Source: an uncultured Alistipes sp. (GTDB taxonomy: Bacteria; Bacteroidota; Bacteroidia; Bacteroidales; Rikenellaceae). Taken from it: a DNA stretch of 64,000 bases. Below are positions 27,883-37,661 of this stretch, one piece after another (within the stretch, counting starts at the first letter, position 1; each line of letters starts with the position of its first letter). The notes beneath the pieces are model-generated. The model was not told the origin of the DNA and searched no databases. It saw only the letters and a program-made list of their open reading frames with translations. Where the stretch lies: contig CALURC010000001.1 of NCBI GenBank assembly GCA_944323075.1, positions 183,764 to 247,763 of the forward strand, written 5' to 3'. A program made the position numbers and the translations under genes.

Positions 27883-29511
27883 ATGAACCTCAAACAAAAA
27901 AGAATCATTCGGATAACGGCAATCAGCATACTTGTCCTTTTATTTCTACTTGCTGGTTCCGAAATCTGGGTCATCAGGAAAATTGAAACCACAGCAGAAC
28001 AGGCCATCCGCAATCAAGGCGGGATTCCAAATAAAGTAGACATAGGCAGTATATCAATCAACCCGCTGAAACGGAGGGTCCGACTGAACAATTTACTCTT
28101 CCATATTGAATTTCCTTCAACAGCTTCAGATATAAATCTGAAAATAGATCATCTGGTCATCGAAGAAATACGATTACAGAGAGGGAACGGCATTACATTC
28201 GAAGCCATTGATCTGCATACGCCCATATTAACGCTATCGAGACATTCATCGGAAAGTTTATTGGACTCGACTCGCCGCGATACGACAACATTCATCAAGC
28301 CGAATTCCAAGCTCGAAAAGATCCTTTCAAAAACCATCCATATTACGGATGGCTCCATACGCATTATAGAGAATAAAAACAACAAGCCAATTATCCACTC
28401 CTTTCAACACGTTTCTTTTTCTACCGGTCCTCAAACCGGTATAGCTTCCGGTCAATCCCTTATATCTACCGAAACAGATTTCCAACTATCCATACAACAA
28501 ATTCAATATCAATTCGACCAAAACGCTCTGCAATTCGAGGCCGATACACTTATCGTTAGCCGGGATTCGATTCACCTCACAGCTCTGCGACTATTACCCC
28601 TATACACTCGGGAGGAGTTCGCCGAACTGGCTCCAGAGCATGCGGATTGGATACAAATATCCTCCCGGAACATTAGTGGATATGGAATTAATCTGCTCGA
28701 ATGGATACTTCATAAAAATTTCACAGCAGACAGTATTGATATCGGAACCGCACATATCGAAAGCTATAAAAACCGAAATATCACTCAGGAGCAACGGATC
28801 AAACCATTATTTTTCCAACTGCTAAATAAAATTCCCAATCCGATAGATATCCAATCCGTCGGATTCCGAAATATAGACGCCTTTTATTCCGAACTTGTTC
28901 CAGGAAAAAACACACCGGGAACTATCTCTTTCAATAACATATCGGGATCGTGCAACGGTATAACCAACCGGCCGGAAAATTCAGGACAAAACATCGTTAT
29001 CCAGGCTAACGGCTTGCTACAAAACACTGTTTCCATGCAACTTAATCTTGTATGGCCTGCAGGGGCCTCTCAACCGCAATTTGTTGCCACAGGGAAAATG
29101 GAATCGATGAATCTTCCACTGATGAACAGCATCACCATACCGATTGCCGATCTACAAATCGACAGAGGCAAAGTTCACCAGCTTTCGTTTCGCATAACGG
29201 GCGATTCGACACAAGCCGAAACCGAACTCACCATGCTTTACGACAGTCTGAAGATCGAACTGATTCATCGTAAAAGCGGAATAGTTCGCGAACGCAAGTT
29301 ACTTTCGACCGTTCTGGACGATTTTATTCTCATTCCCGACAATCCCCATCTTGGGAAAACACGCATCGGTACCGGAACCACTTTGCGCAATCCCTATCGT
29401 TCGCAATTCAATTACTTGTGGAAATCGATAGAAACGGGAATCAAATCGACGTTAATCGACCGCCATATCAAACACAACAAGCCCCATCGTTCCCGTTACA
29501 AAAATTTTTAG
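27883..29511 (+). CDS. AsmA-like/DUF748-type inner-membrane-anchored protein
   Basis: 542 residues. One N-terminal membrane helix (about 9-30) is followed by a large periplasmic part of alternating beta strands. VDIGSISINPLKRRVRLNNL early on is the kind of sequence seen in AsmA/TamB/DUF748 proteins, which form long lipid-transfer grooves between the membranes. The C-terminus is strongly basic. The link to envelope lipid handling is from family resemblance only. It stands alone, 84 bp before the convergent AI-2E-type gene. Confidence 0.55.
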   Translation: MNLKQKRIIRITAISILVLLFLLAGSEIWVIRKIETTAEQAIRNQGGIPNKVDIGSISINPLKRRVRLNNLLFHIEFPSTASDINLKIDHLVIEEIRLQRGNGITFEAIDLHTPILTLSRHSSESLLDSTRRDTTTFIKPNSKLEKILSKTIHITDGSIRIIENKNNKPIIHSFQHVSFSTGPQTGIASGQSLISTETDFQLSIQQIQYQFDQNALQFEADTLIVSRDSIHLTALRLLPLYTREEFAELAPEHADWIQISSRNISGYGINLLEWILHKNFTADSIDIGTAHIESYKNRNITQEQRIKPLFFQLLNKIPNPIDIQSVGFRNIDAFYSELVPGKNTPGTISFNNISGSCNGITNRPENSGQNIVIQANGLLQNTVSMQLNLVWPAGASQPQFVATGKMESMNLPLMNSITIPIADLQIDRGKVHQLSFRITGDSTQAETELTMLYDSLKIELIHRKSGIVRERKLLSTVLDDFILIPDNPHLGKTRIGTGTTLRNPYRSQFNYLWKSIETGIKSTLIDRHIKHNKPHRSRYKNF

Positions 29512-29595
29512 AGACAATGGGAAACGAAATATATGGGAAAGAGGAAAAGCAAAGAAAAACTGGGAACAGAAGAAATATCACAACAAACAAATTAT

Positions 29596-30669
29596 TTAAG
29601 GGACAGGCTTACCGTTCTGTTCCTTACTCTCCGGAGAGAGTGTATCGGAAGGAATCAGACCGTATTCCCAATAGTAGATCCGAATCAACAGCAAGAATCC
29701 CGAAAGGAGCAGCGGGCCGAAAATAATCCCCCAAAATCCGAATAATGGAATCCCGAGTATCACGCCGAAAACGACAATTAACGGATGGGTATTCGTTATC
29801 TGACGCATCAATACGATACGGCACAGACTATCCACATTGGCAATCACCAAAAAAGCGCATAACCACATAACTATCCCCTGCCAAGGCGCCACTTCGACCC
29901 ACAAGTATATCCCCATCGGTACCGTCACGACTGCCGTACCGACCATCGGAATCAGACCGCACACCGCCGTCAGAAAAGCCCAGAAAACAAAATCGGGAAC
30001 ACCCAAAAGCCAATACACCGCAACTGACGCTATCCCCTGACAAAGCATTACCAGCGGTATTCCGACAGCATTGCTAAAGATGATTCCCTTGACGGCCTGT
30101 TTGATACTCGTAAGGCTCGTTCCCCGAAAAGGCAAATACATAATTACCCGACGCTCCATCTCCCGTCCCCGCTGCAACATAAAAAACAGCACGACCAACA
30201 TCAGCAATACATTGACCGTAAAGCTGTACGTCGTATCGAACAATGACGACGCCACTCGCGTCACCACACCCCCCGAATCCTGCAACACCTTTTCGGGCAC
30301 GATTCGAAATCCGAGCAGATCATTCGCCTTTTCCAACAACAGGTTGAACATCTTTTTCACCTGTACCGTATCGACCGCCGATACCTCCGTCGCAATCATC
30401 CGGAACGTAAAAAAACCCAAACCCGAAAGCAAAACGGTCATCGCCAGCACCAAAACCGATGCCGCAAGCCACGATCGCCAATGCCACCGTTCGGTCAAGT
30501 AGAACATCACTTGCCGCAAAACGACATAGAGGGTGACGGCCCCTAGAAACGCCCCGATAAAGAACTTCAACCGATAAACGATCAACAAACCGATAAACAA
30601 CAGTATGCCGATAAACAGCAGTTGCCGAAAAAATGCATTGTCCGCATTGCGTATTCCGATTCTTCCCAT
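29596..30669 (-). CDS. AI-2E/PerM-family membrane protein
   Basis: 357 residues with about eight membrane segments in the AI-2E/PerM arrangement: two N-terminal helices, a third, a soluble region (about 85-150), then a helical C-terminal half including VPDFVFWAF and [14 protein letters not shown]. Members have been described as autoinducer-2 exporters or sodium/proton antiporters, and the substrate of this one cannot be told. It is convergent with the AsmA-like gene and divergent from cysK. Confidence 0.85.
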   Translation of the reverse strand: MGRIGIRNADNAFFRQLLFIGILLFIGLLIVYRLKFFIGAFLGAVTLYVVLRQVMFYLTERWHWRSWLAASVLVLAMTVLLSGLGFFTFRMIATEVSAVDTVQVKKMFNLLLEKANDLLGFRIVPEKVLQDSGGVVTRVASSLFDTTYSFTVNVLLMLVVLFFMLQRGREMERRVIMYLPFRGTSLTSIKQAVKGIIFSNAVGIPLVMLCQGIASVAVYWLLGVPDFVFWAFLTAVCGLIPMVGTAVVTVPMGIYLWVEVAPWQGIVMWLCAFLVIANVDSLCRIVLMRQITNTHPLIVVFGVILGIPLFGFWGIIFGPLLLSGFLLLIRIYYWEYGLIPSDTLSPESKEQNGKPVP

Positions 30670-30769
30670 ACGATAATCCTATTTTATCCCGTTCTCTACC
30701 TACAAACAAATATTTCACCAAACCGCAACAATCGGAAGGGGATCGATAACATTACGACCAAAAACACGT

Positions 30770-30777
30770 TATATTTG
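30770..30777 (+). promoter_or_regulatory. -7 promoter element (TATATTTG) for cysK
   Basis: Exact match to TAnnTTTG, 30 bp before the cysK ATG at 30808. It also shows that the longer open frame upstream of 30808 is not translated. Confidence 0.5.
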
Positions 30778-30807
30778 TATCGAAGCCCAATAAACAATGA
30801 AACATCT

Positions 30808-31755
30808 ATGGAAAAAATCGCAAAAAAACTGACGGATCTGATCGGCAACACTCCGTTGCTCGAACTGGAACGATACAACCGTAAACATAAACTCGAAGCA
30901 CGTCTGATCGGGAAACTCGAATATTTTAATCCGGGAGGAAGTGTAAAAGACCGTGTAGCTCTTTCGATGATCGACGACGCCGAACGGAAAGGGTTGTTGC
31001 GTCCCGGCGCGATGATCATCGAACCGACCAGCGGAAATACCGGAGTCGGCTTAGCATTAGTCGCTGCCGTACGGGGATATACACTGATTCTGACTATGCC
31101 CGAAACGATGAGCCTCGAACGCAGAAACCTGCTCAAGGCACTCGGCGCAAAGATTGTCCTGACGCCTGGAGCTGAAGGCATGAAGGGAGCCATAGCCAAA
31201 GCTGAAGCCCTGAAACAGGAGAATCCGGGTTCAGTTATTTTGCAGCAGTTTGAAAATCCGGCCAACCCGGCAGCCCACATTGCCACCACAGGTGAAGAGA
31301 TCTGGCGCGATACGGAAGGGAAGATCGACATCTTCGTGGCAGGAGTCGGAACGGGCGGAACCGTGACGGGAGTCGGGAAAGCCCTCAAAAAGCACAATCC
31401 GAACATCCGCATCATCGCTGCCGAACCAGCATCTTCCGCGGTTTTGTCGGGTGGCAAAGCCGGTCCGCATAAGATTCAAGGTATTGGAGCCGGTTTCGTT
31501 CCCGCTATTTACGACGCTTCTGTTGTCGACGAGGTCATCCCCGTTGATAACAATGATGCCATACGCAGTAGCAGGGAACTGGCTTCCGCAGAGGGTCTGC
31601 TGGTCGGTATTTCGGCCGGAGCCGCCATTGCCGCTGCCACACAAATCGCCAAACGGCCGGAAAATCGGGGCAAAACAATCGTCGCCCTGCTGCCCGATAC
31701 CGGAGAGCGATACCTTTCGACCGAGCTGTACGCTTTCGACAGTTATCCGCTCTAA
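30808..31755 (+). CDS. cysK: Cysteine synthase A (O-acetylserine sulfhydrylase)
   Basis: 315 residues from the ATG at 30808, where [20 protein letters not shown] is the usual CysK start. Lys47 in NPGGSVKDR is the PLP-binding lysine, and TSGNTG binds the substrate carboxylate. [10 protein letters not shown] and the C-terminal [11 protein letters not shown] complete the fold. It makes cysteine from O-acetylserine and sulfide in the cytoplasm. Single-gene unit with its own promoter and a strong terminator. CysM or a cystathionine synthase is less likely, given the length and the NPGGSVKDR context. Confidence 0.93.
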   Translation: MEKIAKKLTDLIGNTPLLELERYNRKHKLEARLIGKLEYFNPGGSVKDRVALSMIDDAERKGLLRPGAMIIEPTSGNTGVGLALVAAVRGYTLILTMPETMSLERRNLLKALGAKIVLTPGAEGMKGAIAKAEALKQENPGSVILQQFENPANPAAHIATTGEEIWRDTEGKIDIFVAGVGTGGTVTGVGKALKKHNPNIRIIAAEPASSAVLSGGKAGPHKIQGIGAGFVPAIYDASVVDEVIPVDNNDAIRSSRELASAEGLLVGISAGAAIAAATQIAKRPENRGKTIVALLPDTGERYLSTELYAFDSYPL

Positions 31756-31784
31756 ACATTTAACAACACGCTCTGTCATACACA

Positions 31785-31840
31785 CAGCCGGACGGCGGAC
31801 TCGAAAATTTCGAGGTTTACGCCGTCCGGCTGCTGTATAT
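31785..31840. terminator. Bidirectional terminator between cysK and the convergent L,D-transpeptidase
   Basis: A perfect 13-bp GC-rich stem (CAGCCGGACGGCG 31785-31797 with CGCCGTCCGGCTG 31820-31832). The T tract is poor on both sides (TATATTTCC on the plus side), so efficiency is uncertain. Confidence 0.7.
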
Positions 31841-31887
31841 TTCCTTAAGAGAAAGAGTGTAACTGATACGCTTCACCGCCCCCAGTC

Positions 31888-33402
31888 TCACTGCGTCCGG
31901 ATCAGCATATAGGGCGATTTTTCGGGATCAAGCCATTGCAACACCTCGACCACATCCTCTTCGGGAACCGTAATACACCCCGCACTTCCTTTGTCATATC
32001 CGCTCTCAACATGGAAAAATATGGCGCTTCCCTTATATTTTTCAATCGGACGCATATTGTATTCAACCACTGCTGCATATTTGTATGCATCGTCGTCGCG
32101 CCGCAGGTACTCGAAATTATCGGTTTTGGGCTTCTCTGTCGTCATCTGATTGTAGTGCGGATCTTCGGAATCACTGATCCAATAGTGTTCGGGAGTCACC
32201 ACTACATAAGGCCATCGCAACTCAATATCGGCCTCATAACCAAAAGCAAAACCCATCGGATAAGCACCTGAAGGTGTTCGCATATCACCTTCGCGTTTCT
32301 CTCCGAATGGAGCGATCCCGGCCCGTCCGACATTCGAATGAATCACCGGAGCCACTTCGAACCACCGTCCGTTTTCGTCCTTTTCATAACGACGGAACTG
32401 ACACAGCACCCGGTCTGGCCGGTCGTTATAAACCAATATCAACTGCCGGCAACTATCCGGCAACCGAATCTGCTCATCCTGAAAACTTGCAATAAAAGCA
32501 TCCGTATCGTTCGTTTTGCGGTACTCCTCAATATAATTTCCGATCCACACAATCCGTTCTTCGATCGGTGTTTTTAAATCCGCAGGAGCCCCCTTGAGCG
32601 TCTGTCGATAACACTCCTCCGCACTCCGAAGTGCTACCGTATCACCGTTCCACAGGCAACCCAGACGCTCGTATATCGTTCCCAACATCAGATTTCCCCA
32701 TGCTCGTCGGGAAGCACTTCCCTCTTCCAGATAGCGATCGATCTCTTCCATACGCTCTTCGGCCAATTCTCTGAATCTAAGGGTTTGCAAATATGAATAC
32801 TTAGACTCCGCTGTCTCACTCCACTGACGAGGCTCTTCACTCGTAAATATTCCAACCAACGGATCGGTAGCTTGGGCCAACGTCAGACCTACCGCCCAAT
32901 AGATCGAAGTCATCGTTTGCTGCAACGAATCACCCACAAGCGTGTACCCTCCGCTGTCAAGCGTATCGATCCGATCCGTCACACAATAGCGGATCCGCAA
33001 CGAATCGCTCTGAGAAGCCTCCAGGCAGACATCCCAAAAATCACCTCCAAACCAACGACGCAAACTTCGCTCCAATCGGGCTAAACGACCGCTCCGCAAG
33101 GTATATCCAATTTCGGAGGTCCAACGGTGCAAAGCCTCCTCCTGTTCAGCACTCTGAATCGTATATCCCATCGCATTTGCATCGACCATGGCATAAAACA
33201 ACTCATTCGAAAGAGCAATCTCCTCCGTCAAAGATTGTTCGGTCAACAGCGGAGACGAAACGTTTTCTGCGTCGACTCGAACATAAGCCACCTGATCGGG
33301 ATACAAAGCCCGCACGACGACAACGATCGCCAACACGACAATCATCAGCAAAATCGAGCTGCCAACCCGTAAAGTCCGATGTCCGATACCCTGCTCTTTC
33401 AT
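31888..33402 (-). CDS. L,D-transpeptidase (YkuD/ErfK family), membrane-anchored
   Basis: 504 residues. A single N-terminal membrane helix (about 14-31) is followed by a helical region of about 270 residues of unknown role, then the YkuD domain (about 315-500). His464 in FFHVESG and Cys476 in GSAGCITVP form the catalytic HX11C pair. Enzymes of this family make 3-3 peptidoglycan cross-links or attach proteins to peptidoglycan; the GMRTPSG-like element (MRTPSGAYPMG) resembles the YafK/ErfK group. It lies 53 bp downstream of the symporter gene and could share its transcript. Confidence 0.82.
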   Translation of the reverse strand: MKEQGIGHRTLRVGSSILLMIVVLAIVVVVRALYPDQVAYVRVDAENVSSPLLTEQSLTEEIALSNELFYAMVDANAMGYTIQSAEQEEALHRWTSEIGYTLRSGRLARLERSLRRWFGGDFWDVCLEASQSDSLRIRYCVTDRIDTLDSGGYTLVGDSLQQTMTSIYWAVGLTLAQATDPLVGIFTSEEPRQWSETAESKYSYLQTLRFRELAEERMEEIDRYLEEGSASRRAWGNLMLGTIYERLGCLWNGDTVALRSAEECYRQTLKGAPADLKTPIEERIVWIGNYIEEYRKTNDTDAFIASFQDEQIRLPDSCRQLILVYNDRPDRVLCQFRRYEKDENGRWFEVAPVIHSNVGRAGIAPFGEKREGDMRTPSGAYPMGFAFGYEADIELRWPYVVVTPEHYWISDSEDPHYNQMTTEKPKTDNFEYLRRDDDAYKYAAVVEYNMRPIEKYKGSAIFFHVESGYDKGSAGCITVPEEDVVEVLQWLDPEKSPYMLIRTQ

Positions 33403-33455
33403 GAAAGCAAATTTTGAGATTAATAATTTTTCAGTTTTTTTTCAGAATGATCGCT

Positions 33456-34760
33456 TCAGCAAGAAACAGGGACTTCTGTTTCGATCTCTGCCTCTTCTGC
33501 CGGATCCTTCTTTTCGTTACGGCTAACGACACAGGCCGCCATAGCATCCCCCGATACGTTCACCGCCGTAATCAGCATATCCAACGGACGATCCATAGCT
33601 ATGATCATGGCAATACCTTCGGCTGGAATCCCCACAGCTACCAACACCAACATCAGAATAGCCATCCCTCCGCTCGGAATACCGGGAGTCCCGATAGACG
33701 AAACAGTAGTCAGCACCACAATCGAAAGCATCTGTGCCAGCGACAGGTCAACCCCCATCACCTGTGCCACAAACACCGTCGCAATGGCATGATAACAGCT
33801 TGTCCCGTTCATGTTGATGGTAATCCCCGTAGGCAACACGAAAGAGATCACATTGCGGGGCAGTCCGAGTTTCCGCATCTGTTCAACGTTCAACGGCAGG
33901 CAAGCCGCACTGGAACACGATGTAAAGGCCAACAGCTGCACAGGGAACACTGCCCGCATATAGGATTTCAGCGGAACGCGACTAAGGAACCGGACAATCA
34001 GTGGATAACATACGAACAATATGAAACATAACCCGACCACTACAGTCAAAGCATAATAACCCAATGCCAACAACAGATCGACATCACCGGCAAAGCTGAC
34101 CATCAGGTCGGCCATCAGGGCCATCACCCCCAACGGGGCAATTTTCATCACATAACCGATGATCTTCAATATAATCGCGTTCAACGACTCGACGATCTTT
34201 TTAACCGGAGCCGACCGCTCCCGTCCTACCGCCACCATCGCTACCGCAAACACGATCGACAACAGGATCAACTGCAGCATAGCCGAGTTATCACCTGCAG
34301 CCTGCACGACATTCTCTGGAACCAAATCTTCAATAAAATGGAGAGGTCCCTGCTCCTGAACCACTTGTGCCGCCTCCTGCTTTTCAGCAACAGACTGTTC
34401 GTAATGGACCCTGAACTCTTCGGCTTTTTCTCTGGGGAACACGAAACCGGGACGAATCACATTTACAGCAACCAATCCGATAAATATAGCAAATACAGTT
34501 GTTATCAAATAGATAAACAACGTCTTGAGTCCCAACCGAGAAAGATGCTTCATATCACTCATGTTGGTAATCCCGCTAATGAGCGACACCACAACCAACG
34601 GAACTGCAACCAACCGCAACATACGGATAAACACCGTTCCCCAGGGTTTTACCCAATCCGTAACCACTTGTTCGGTCCCGGTAGACACAGCAATAAAGCC
34701 AATCAGAATTCCGATCGCCATCCCGATCAGAATTGTAACATACAACGGTAATTTTTTCAT
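33456..34760 (-). CDS. Dicarboxylate/amino acid:cation symporter (DAACS family)
   Basis: 434 residues, eight membrane helices with two re-entrant hairpins. The HP1 serine-rich motif reads TSCSSAACLP instead of the common SSSAATLP, NMNGTS stands for the TM7 NMDGT motif, and GIPSGG is in HP2. The family takes up glutamate, aspartate, serine/threonine or C4-dicarboxylates with sodium or protons. An insertion of about 50 charged residues (about 108-160) lies in an external loop. The substrate cannot be called; the Asn in NMNGTS suggests a neutral or SstT-like preference only weakly. Confidence 0.85.
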   Translation of the reverse strand: MKKLPLYVTILIGMAIGILIGFIAVSTGTEQVVTDWVKPWGTVFIRMLRLVAVPLVVVSLISGITNMSDMKHLSRLGLKTLFIYLITTVFAIFIGLVAVNVIRPGFVFPREKAEEFRVHYEQSVAEKQEAAQVVQEQGPLHFIEDLVPENVVQAAGDNSAMLQLILLSIVFAVAMVAVGRERSAPVKKIVESLNAIILKIIGYVMKIAPLGVMALMADLMVSFAGDVDLLLALGYYALTVVVGLCFILFVCYPLIVRFLSRVPLKSYMRAVFPVQLLAFTSCSSAACLPLNVEQMRKLGLPRNVISFVLPTGITINMNGTSCYHAIATVFVAQVMGVDLSLAQMLSIVVLTTVSSIGTPGIPSGGMAILMLVLVAVGIPAEGIAMIIAMDRPLDMLITAVNVSGDAMAACVVSRNEKKDPAEEAEIETEVPVSC

Positions 34761-34856
34761 CTGTATCCAGCGTACTTCCTTCGCCTCAAAAACTTCACTC
34801 CCGATTTACACGCCACCTGTTTTTTTGACAATCTGCTCGTTTTTATTTTTGTGCCC

Positions 34857-34864
34857 CAAATTTA
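34857..34864 (-). promoter_or_regulatory. -7 promoter element (TAAATTTG on the minus strand) for the symporter gene
   Basis: CAAATTTA on the plus strand reads TAAATTTG on the minus strand and fits TAnnTTTG. It would give a leader of about 90 nt for the symporter gene. Confidence 0.45.
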
Positions 34865-34920
34865 TAAATTATCAAGAAATTCACAGAACCTCTCTCCAAA
34901 AAAACGATACATAGGCAGGA

Positions 34921-36090
34921 TTAAAACGACGCCTCGGTCCTCAGATTTACTCCTCCATCTGCTTTATAACAAGAGTTATCTGCCCCCACGTTCGAACGTA
35001 CGATATGATAAAACATCGATCCATGTATCATATTGCCCGGATCGACAACAAAGCTCCGATAGTTGAAATCGGTCGGGACTTGCCCTGAATTGACCTCGAT
35101 CCCCACCTGTTCGATCTTGACGAACGATGCACCGGGAACATGTCCGGCAAAAGGGACTTCGAGTGAAGTCAAAATATTCGAACAGTTCTGCGCATGGATT
35201 CTCCCGAACCAACTGGAATGGTCCATCCGCGAGAAGACAAACGCCTGCTCACAATTCCACGCCGAAAGATTATTGCCATTCGCATGTTCGGAAAAGACAA
35301 ATCCATATCGGAAAGCGCTTTTGACATATAAATTCCGGAACTCCTGCTCGGGATTACACCACAAACGGGGTCCAATGAACCCTGCCGAATAGTGTCCTTC
35401 AGCGGAAGGCGCTTTCAAGGCCGTACTTCGTATCGAGGAAAAAATCAACACATTATCCGTATATACAGTCGCCGCGTAGGCAACATTCACTCCCGACAGA
35501 CGAGGATAACTCCCCGGTTCGGCTTTCGCCTGAAACGCGATATCCTGTAGGCGAACGACCGCCTGATTAAGCCCATAACCGTTTGCTCCGGCACCAACGG
35601 CAAAGACCGCAACCGGACATTCGGAAGGATCGGTCTGAATCTCACCCAACGTATCGGAAAAGAGAATGGTTCCCTCATCCCATACCTCTGAAGTATCCTC
35701 CACCGTATGATTGGCATAAGAACATGGGGTCACCGCACAACCCTCTCCCTGTATGCGGATCATTCCGTAATCGCGCTTGCCGGGAGTACGCGTTTTTGGT
35801 TTAAGAATCAGATGTGCTTTGACATTATAAGCCTCTTGAAGAGTTACCAACCGATAGCGTCCTTTCGGAAAATAGACTGTACCCCCTCCCCGATCCATCA
35901 CCGAATCCAACAACGCTTGAATCGCCGGACCATCATCCGTCACGCCATCGCCCTTGACTCCGAAATCTTTCACATTGTACACCGGGATAACACCCTGTGC
36001 CTCGTTTTTTGTTTTTGCCCTATCTCCGCATGAAACAAAATACATGGCCCAGATAAACATACTACATACTATAAAACTTTTTCGCATCAT
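34921..36090 (-). CDS. Pectate-lyase-superfamily beta-helix lipoprotein (GH28-related)
   Basis: 389 residues, lipoprotein signal VSC with Cys21. The N-terminal NVKDFGVKGDGVTDDGPAIQALLD, continued by GGGTVYFPKGRYRL, is the standard opening of the Pectate_lyase_3 / GH28-like beta-helix fold. The rest is Gly/Asn-rich, as in a right-handed helix. The family includes polygalacturonases, lyases and structural spikes. No complete GH28 active-site set is visible, so enzymatic activity is uncertain. It is separated by 160 bp from the symporter gene and divergent from PAP2. Confidence 0.72.
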   Translation of the reverse strand: MMRKSFIVCSMFIWAMYFVSCGDRAKTKNEAQGVIPVYNVKDFGVKGDGVTDDGPAIQALLDSVMDRGGGTVYFPKGRYRLVTLQEAYNVKAHLILKPKTRTPGKRDYGMIRIQGEGCAVTPCSYANHTVEDTSEVWDEGTILFSDTLGEIQTDPSECPVAVFAVGAGANGYGLNQAVVRLQDIAFQAKAEPGSYPRLSGVNVAYAATVYTDNVLIFSSIRSTALKAPSAEGHYSAGFIGPRLWCNPEQEFRNLYVKSAFRYGFVFSEHANGNNLSAWNCEQAFVFSRMDHSSWFGRIHAQNCSNILTSLEVPFAGHVPGASFVKIEQVGIEVNSGQVPTDFNYRSFVVDPGNMIHGSMFYHIVRSNVGADNSCYKADGGVNLRTEASF

Positions 36091-36220
36091 ACCGTATACA
36101 GTCTTTACTCAAACCTATCTGAACAAAAATAGGCCTTTTACAGATAATTTCCTACCCCGATTCTATTTTCCAAAATTAAAAATATCCACCCAAAACAACA
36201 CTTTTACGGTAAATTAGAAC

Positions 36221-36228
36221 TAAATTTG
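36221..36228 (+). promoter_or_regulatory. -7 promoter element (TAAATTTG) for the PAP2 gene
   Basis: Exact TAnnTTTG match. The in-frame TTG at 36226 lies inside this element, so it cannot be the translation start; the ATG at 36274 is used instead. Confidence 0.55.
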
Positions 36229-36273
36229 CCAAAAATTTCATACAGACATTCCATGCAATCCCCAAGTGCCCTA

Positions 36274-37533
36274 ATGAGATATTTCATTCTGCTCATTACA
36301 CTCATTTCGATCCTTATCTTCCCTCAACATACTGTAGCACAACATCAACGCAACTTAACACCCTGCGACTCACTCAAAATCAACAACACCGGATTCGGCC
36401 GCTTTATGAACCAAGTGTCGTCAACCCGTGCTTATCAAATGACCCATATCGCTATTCCGCTGATCGTATCGGGTCTTATCACACAACACAATGACCATCA
36501 ATTCCGTAGTCTGCGCAATACTTATCTGCTTTCTTTTTACCACCGATATGACGACTACCTGCAATATGCTCCTGCAGGATTGTTACTCGGTCTGAAAGTC
36601 GGAGGAGTCGAAGGACGCAGTTCATGGGGGCGGATGCTCGTTTCAGATGCTTTTTCCGCCGTACTACTTACAGCCATGGTACGGTCTCTAAAATCAGCCG
36701 GTCAGGTAACACGCCCCGACAACACTGACCGACATTCATTCCCGTCCGGACATACTGCCACCGCTTTCCTTACCGCAACCCTACTTCACAAAGAGTACGG
36801 ACGAACACGAAGCCCGTGGTACAGCGTCGGAGGATATGTCTGCGCTACGGCAACCGGACTCTCCCGCATGATCAACAACAAACATTGGCTGAGCGATGCT
36901 CTGGCAGGAGCCGGCATAGGCATCCTGTGCGGCGAATTAGGATACTATCTGGCCGACCTGATATTCAAGGATCGCGGACTGCTCCGCGATGAGCTTCCCG
37001 AACCGACATATGACCTCTCTCACCATCCTTCATTTTTTGGTCTTTATTTGGGCTACAACCTGTTCCTGAACCGAACTGAACGGATCGACGGAACAAAAAT
37101 ATCATTTTCTTCTGGTGGAAATGCCGGACTCGAAGGAGCTTGGTTCATCAACAATCACCTCGGATTTGGTGGCCGACTGACTGCCATGAATCTGAGTCCG
37201 GTCGTTGACGGTACAGCCTGCAAAAAACAGATCGAACTAATCTGTTGTTATATAGGTGCATACTATTCTCTCCCGTTGACCTGCAAATGGCACATTGGAT
37301 CTAAATTACTCGCCGGATATAACCATACAGGCGTATTCCATCTACACGAACGTTCTATAGGGAACAGAAATCTTTTCGGAATGAGCACCGGCCTTTCGCT
37401 GACCTTCCTCGCCCACCACAATTTCGGCATGCGCGTCTTCTCCGATTACACTTTCACCCCTTCGTTGCTCGTCCCTCACGGAAAGACATCACACATTCTT
37501 TCTTTAGGCGGCGGAGTAAACCTCCAATTTTAA
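36274..37533 (+). CDS. PAP2-superfamily phosphatase with C-terminal beta-barrel-like domain
   Basis: 419 residues from the ATG at 36274, which begins a signal peptide (MRYFILLITLISILIF, cleavage near TVAQ). The PAP2 motifs are all present: the RPDNTDRH region, SFPSGHTATAF, and SRMINNKHWLSD with the catalytic His. The PAP2 part ends near residue 235. The remaining about 180 residues alternate aromatic and Gly residues and end in GGGVNLQF with a C-terminal Phe, as in outer-membrane barrels. Related Bacteroidetes proteins dephosphorylate lipid or undecaprenyl phosphates, including lipid A. A barrel-linked phosphatase acting at the outer membrane is my inference. Confidence 0.78.
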   Translation: MRYFILLITLISILIFPQHTVAQHQRNLTPCDSLKINNTGFGRFMNQVSSTRAYQMTHIAIPLIVSGLITQHNDHQFRSLRNTYLLSFYHRYDDYLQYAPAGLLLGLKVGGVEGRSSWGRMLVSDAFSAVLLTAMVRSLKSAGQVTRPDNTDRHSFPSGHTATAFLTATLLHKEYGRTRSPWYSVGGYVCATATGLSRMINNKHWLSDALAGAGIGILCGELGYYLADLIFKDRGLLRDELPEPTYDLSHHPSFFGLYLGYNLFLNRTERIDGTKISFSSGGNAGLEGAWFINNHLGFGGRLTAMNLSPVVDGTACKKQIELICCYIGAYYSLPLTCKWHIGSKLLAGYNHTGVFHLHERSIGNRNLFGMSTGLSLTFLAHHNFGMRVFSDYTFTPSLLVPHGKTSHILSLGGGVNLQF

Positions 37534-37616
37534 AACAGCAATATCATTTAACATACAAATCGCCTTTTCTCGAAACAATCGGGCAATGAATCACGTCCGA
37601 TTTCCTCATAATTTGT

Positions 37617-37624
37617 TACCTTTG
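37617..37624 (+). promoter_or_regulatory. -7 promoter element (TACCTTTG) for the GH3 gene
   Basis: TACCTTTG fits TAnnTTTG and lies 37 bp before the GH3 ATG. No clear -33 element at standard spacing. Confidence 0.55.
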
Positions 37625-37661
37625 CAGACGAGTTAACCCAAGTATTTATAAAATCGAGAAA

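Noticed and set aside
31755-31888. Possible riboswitch between cysK and the L,D-transpeptidase gene
   Set aside because: The only structure is a simple convergent terminator stem; neither gene starts here.
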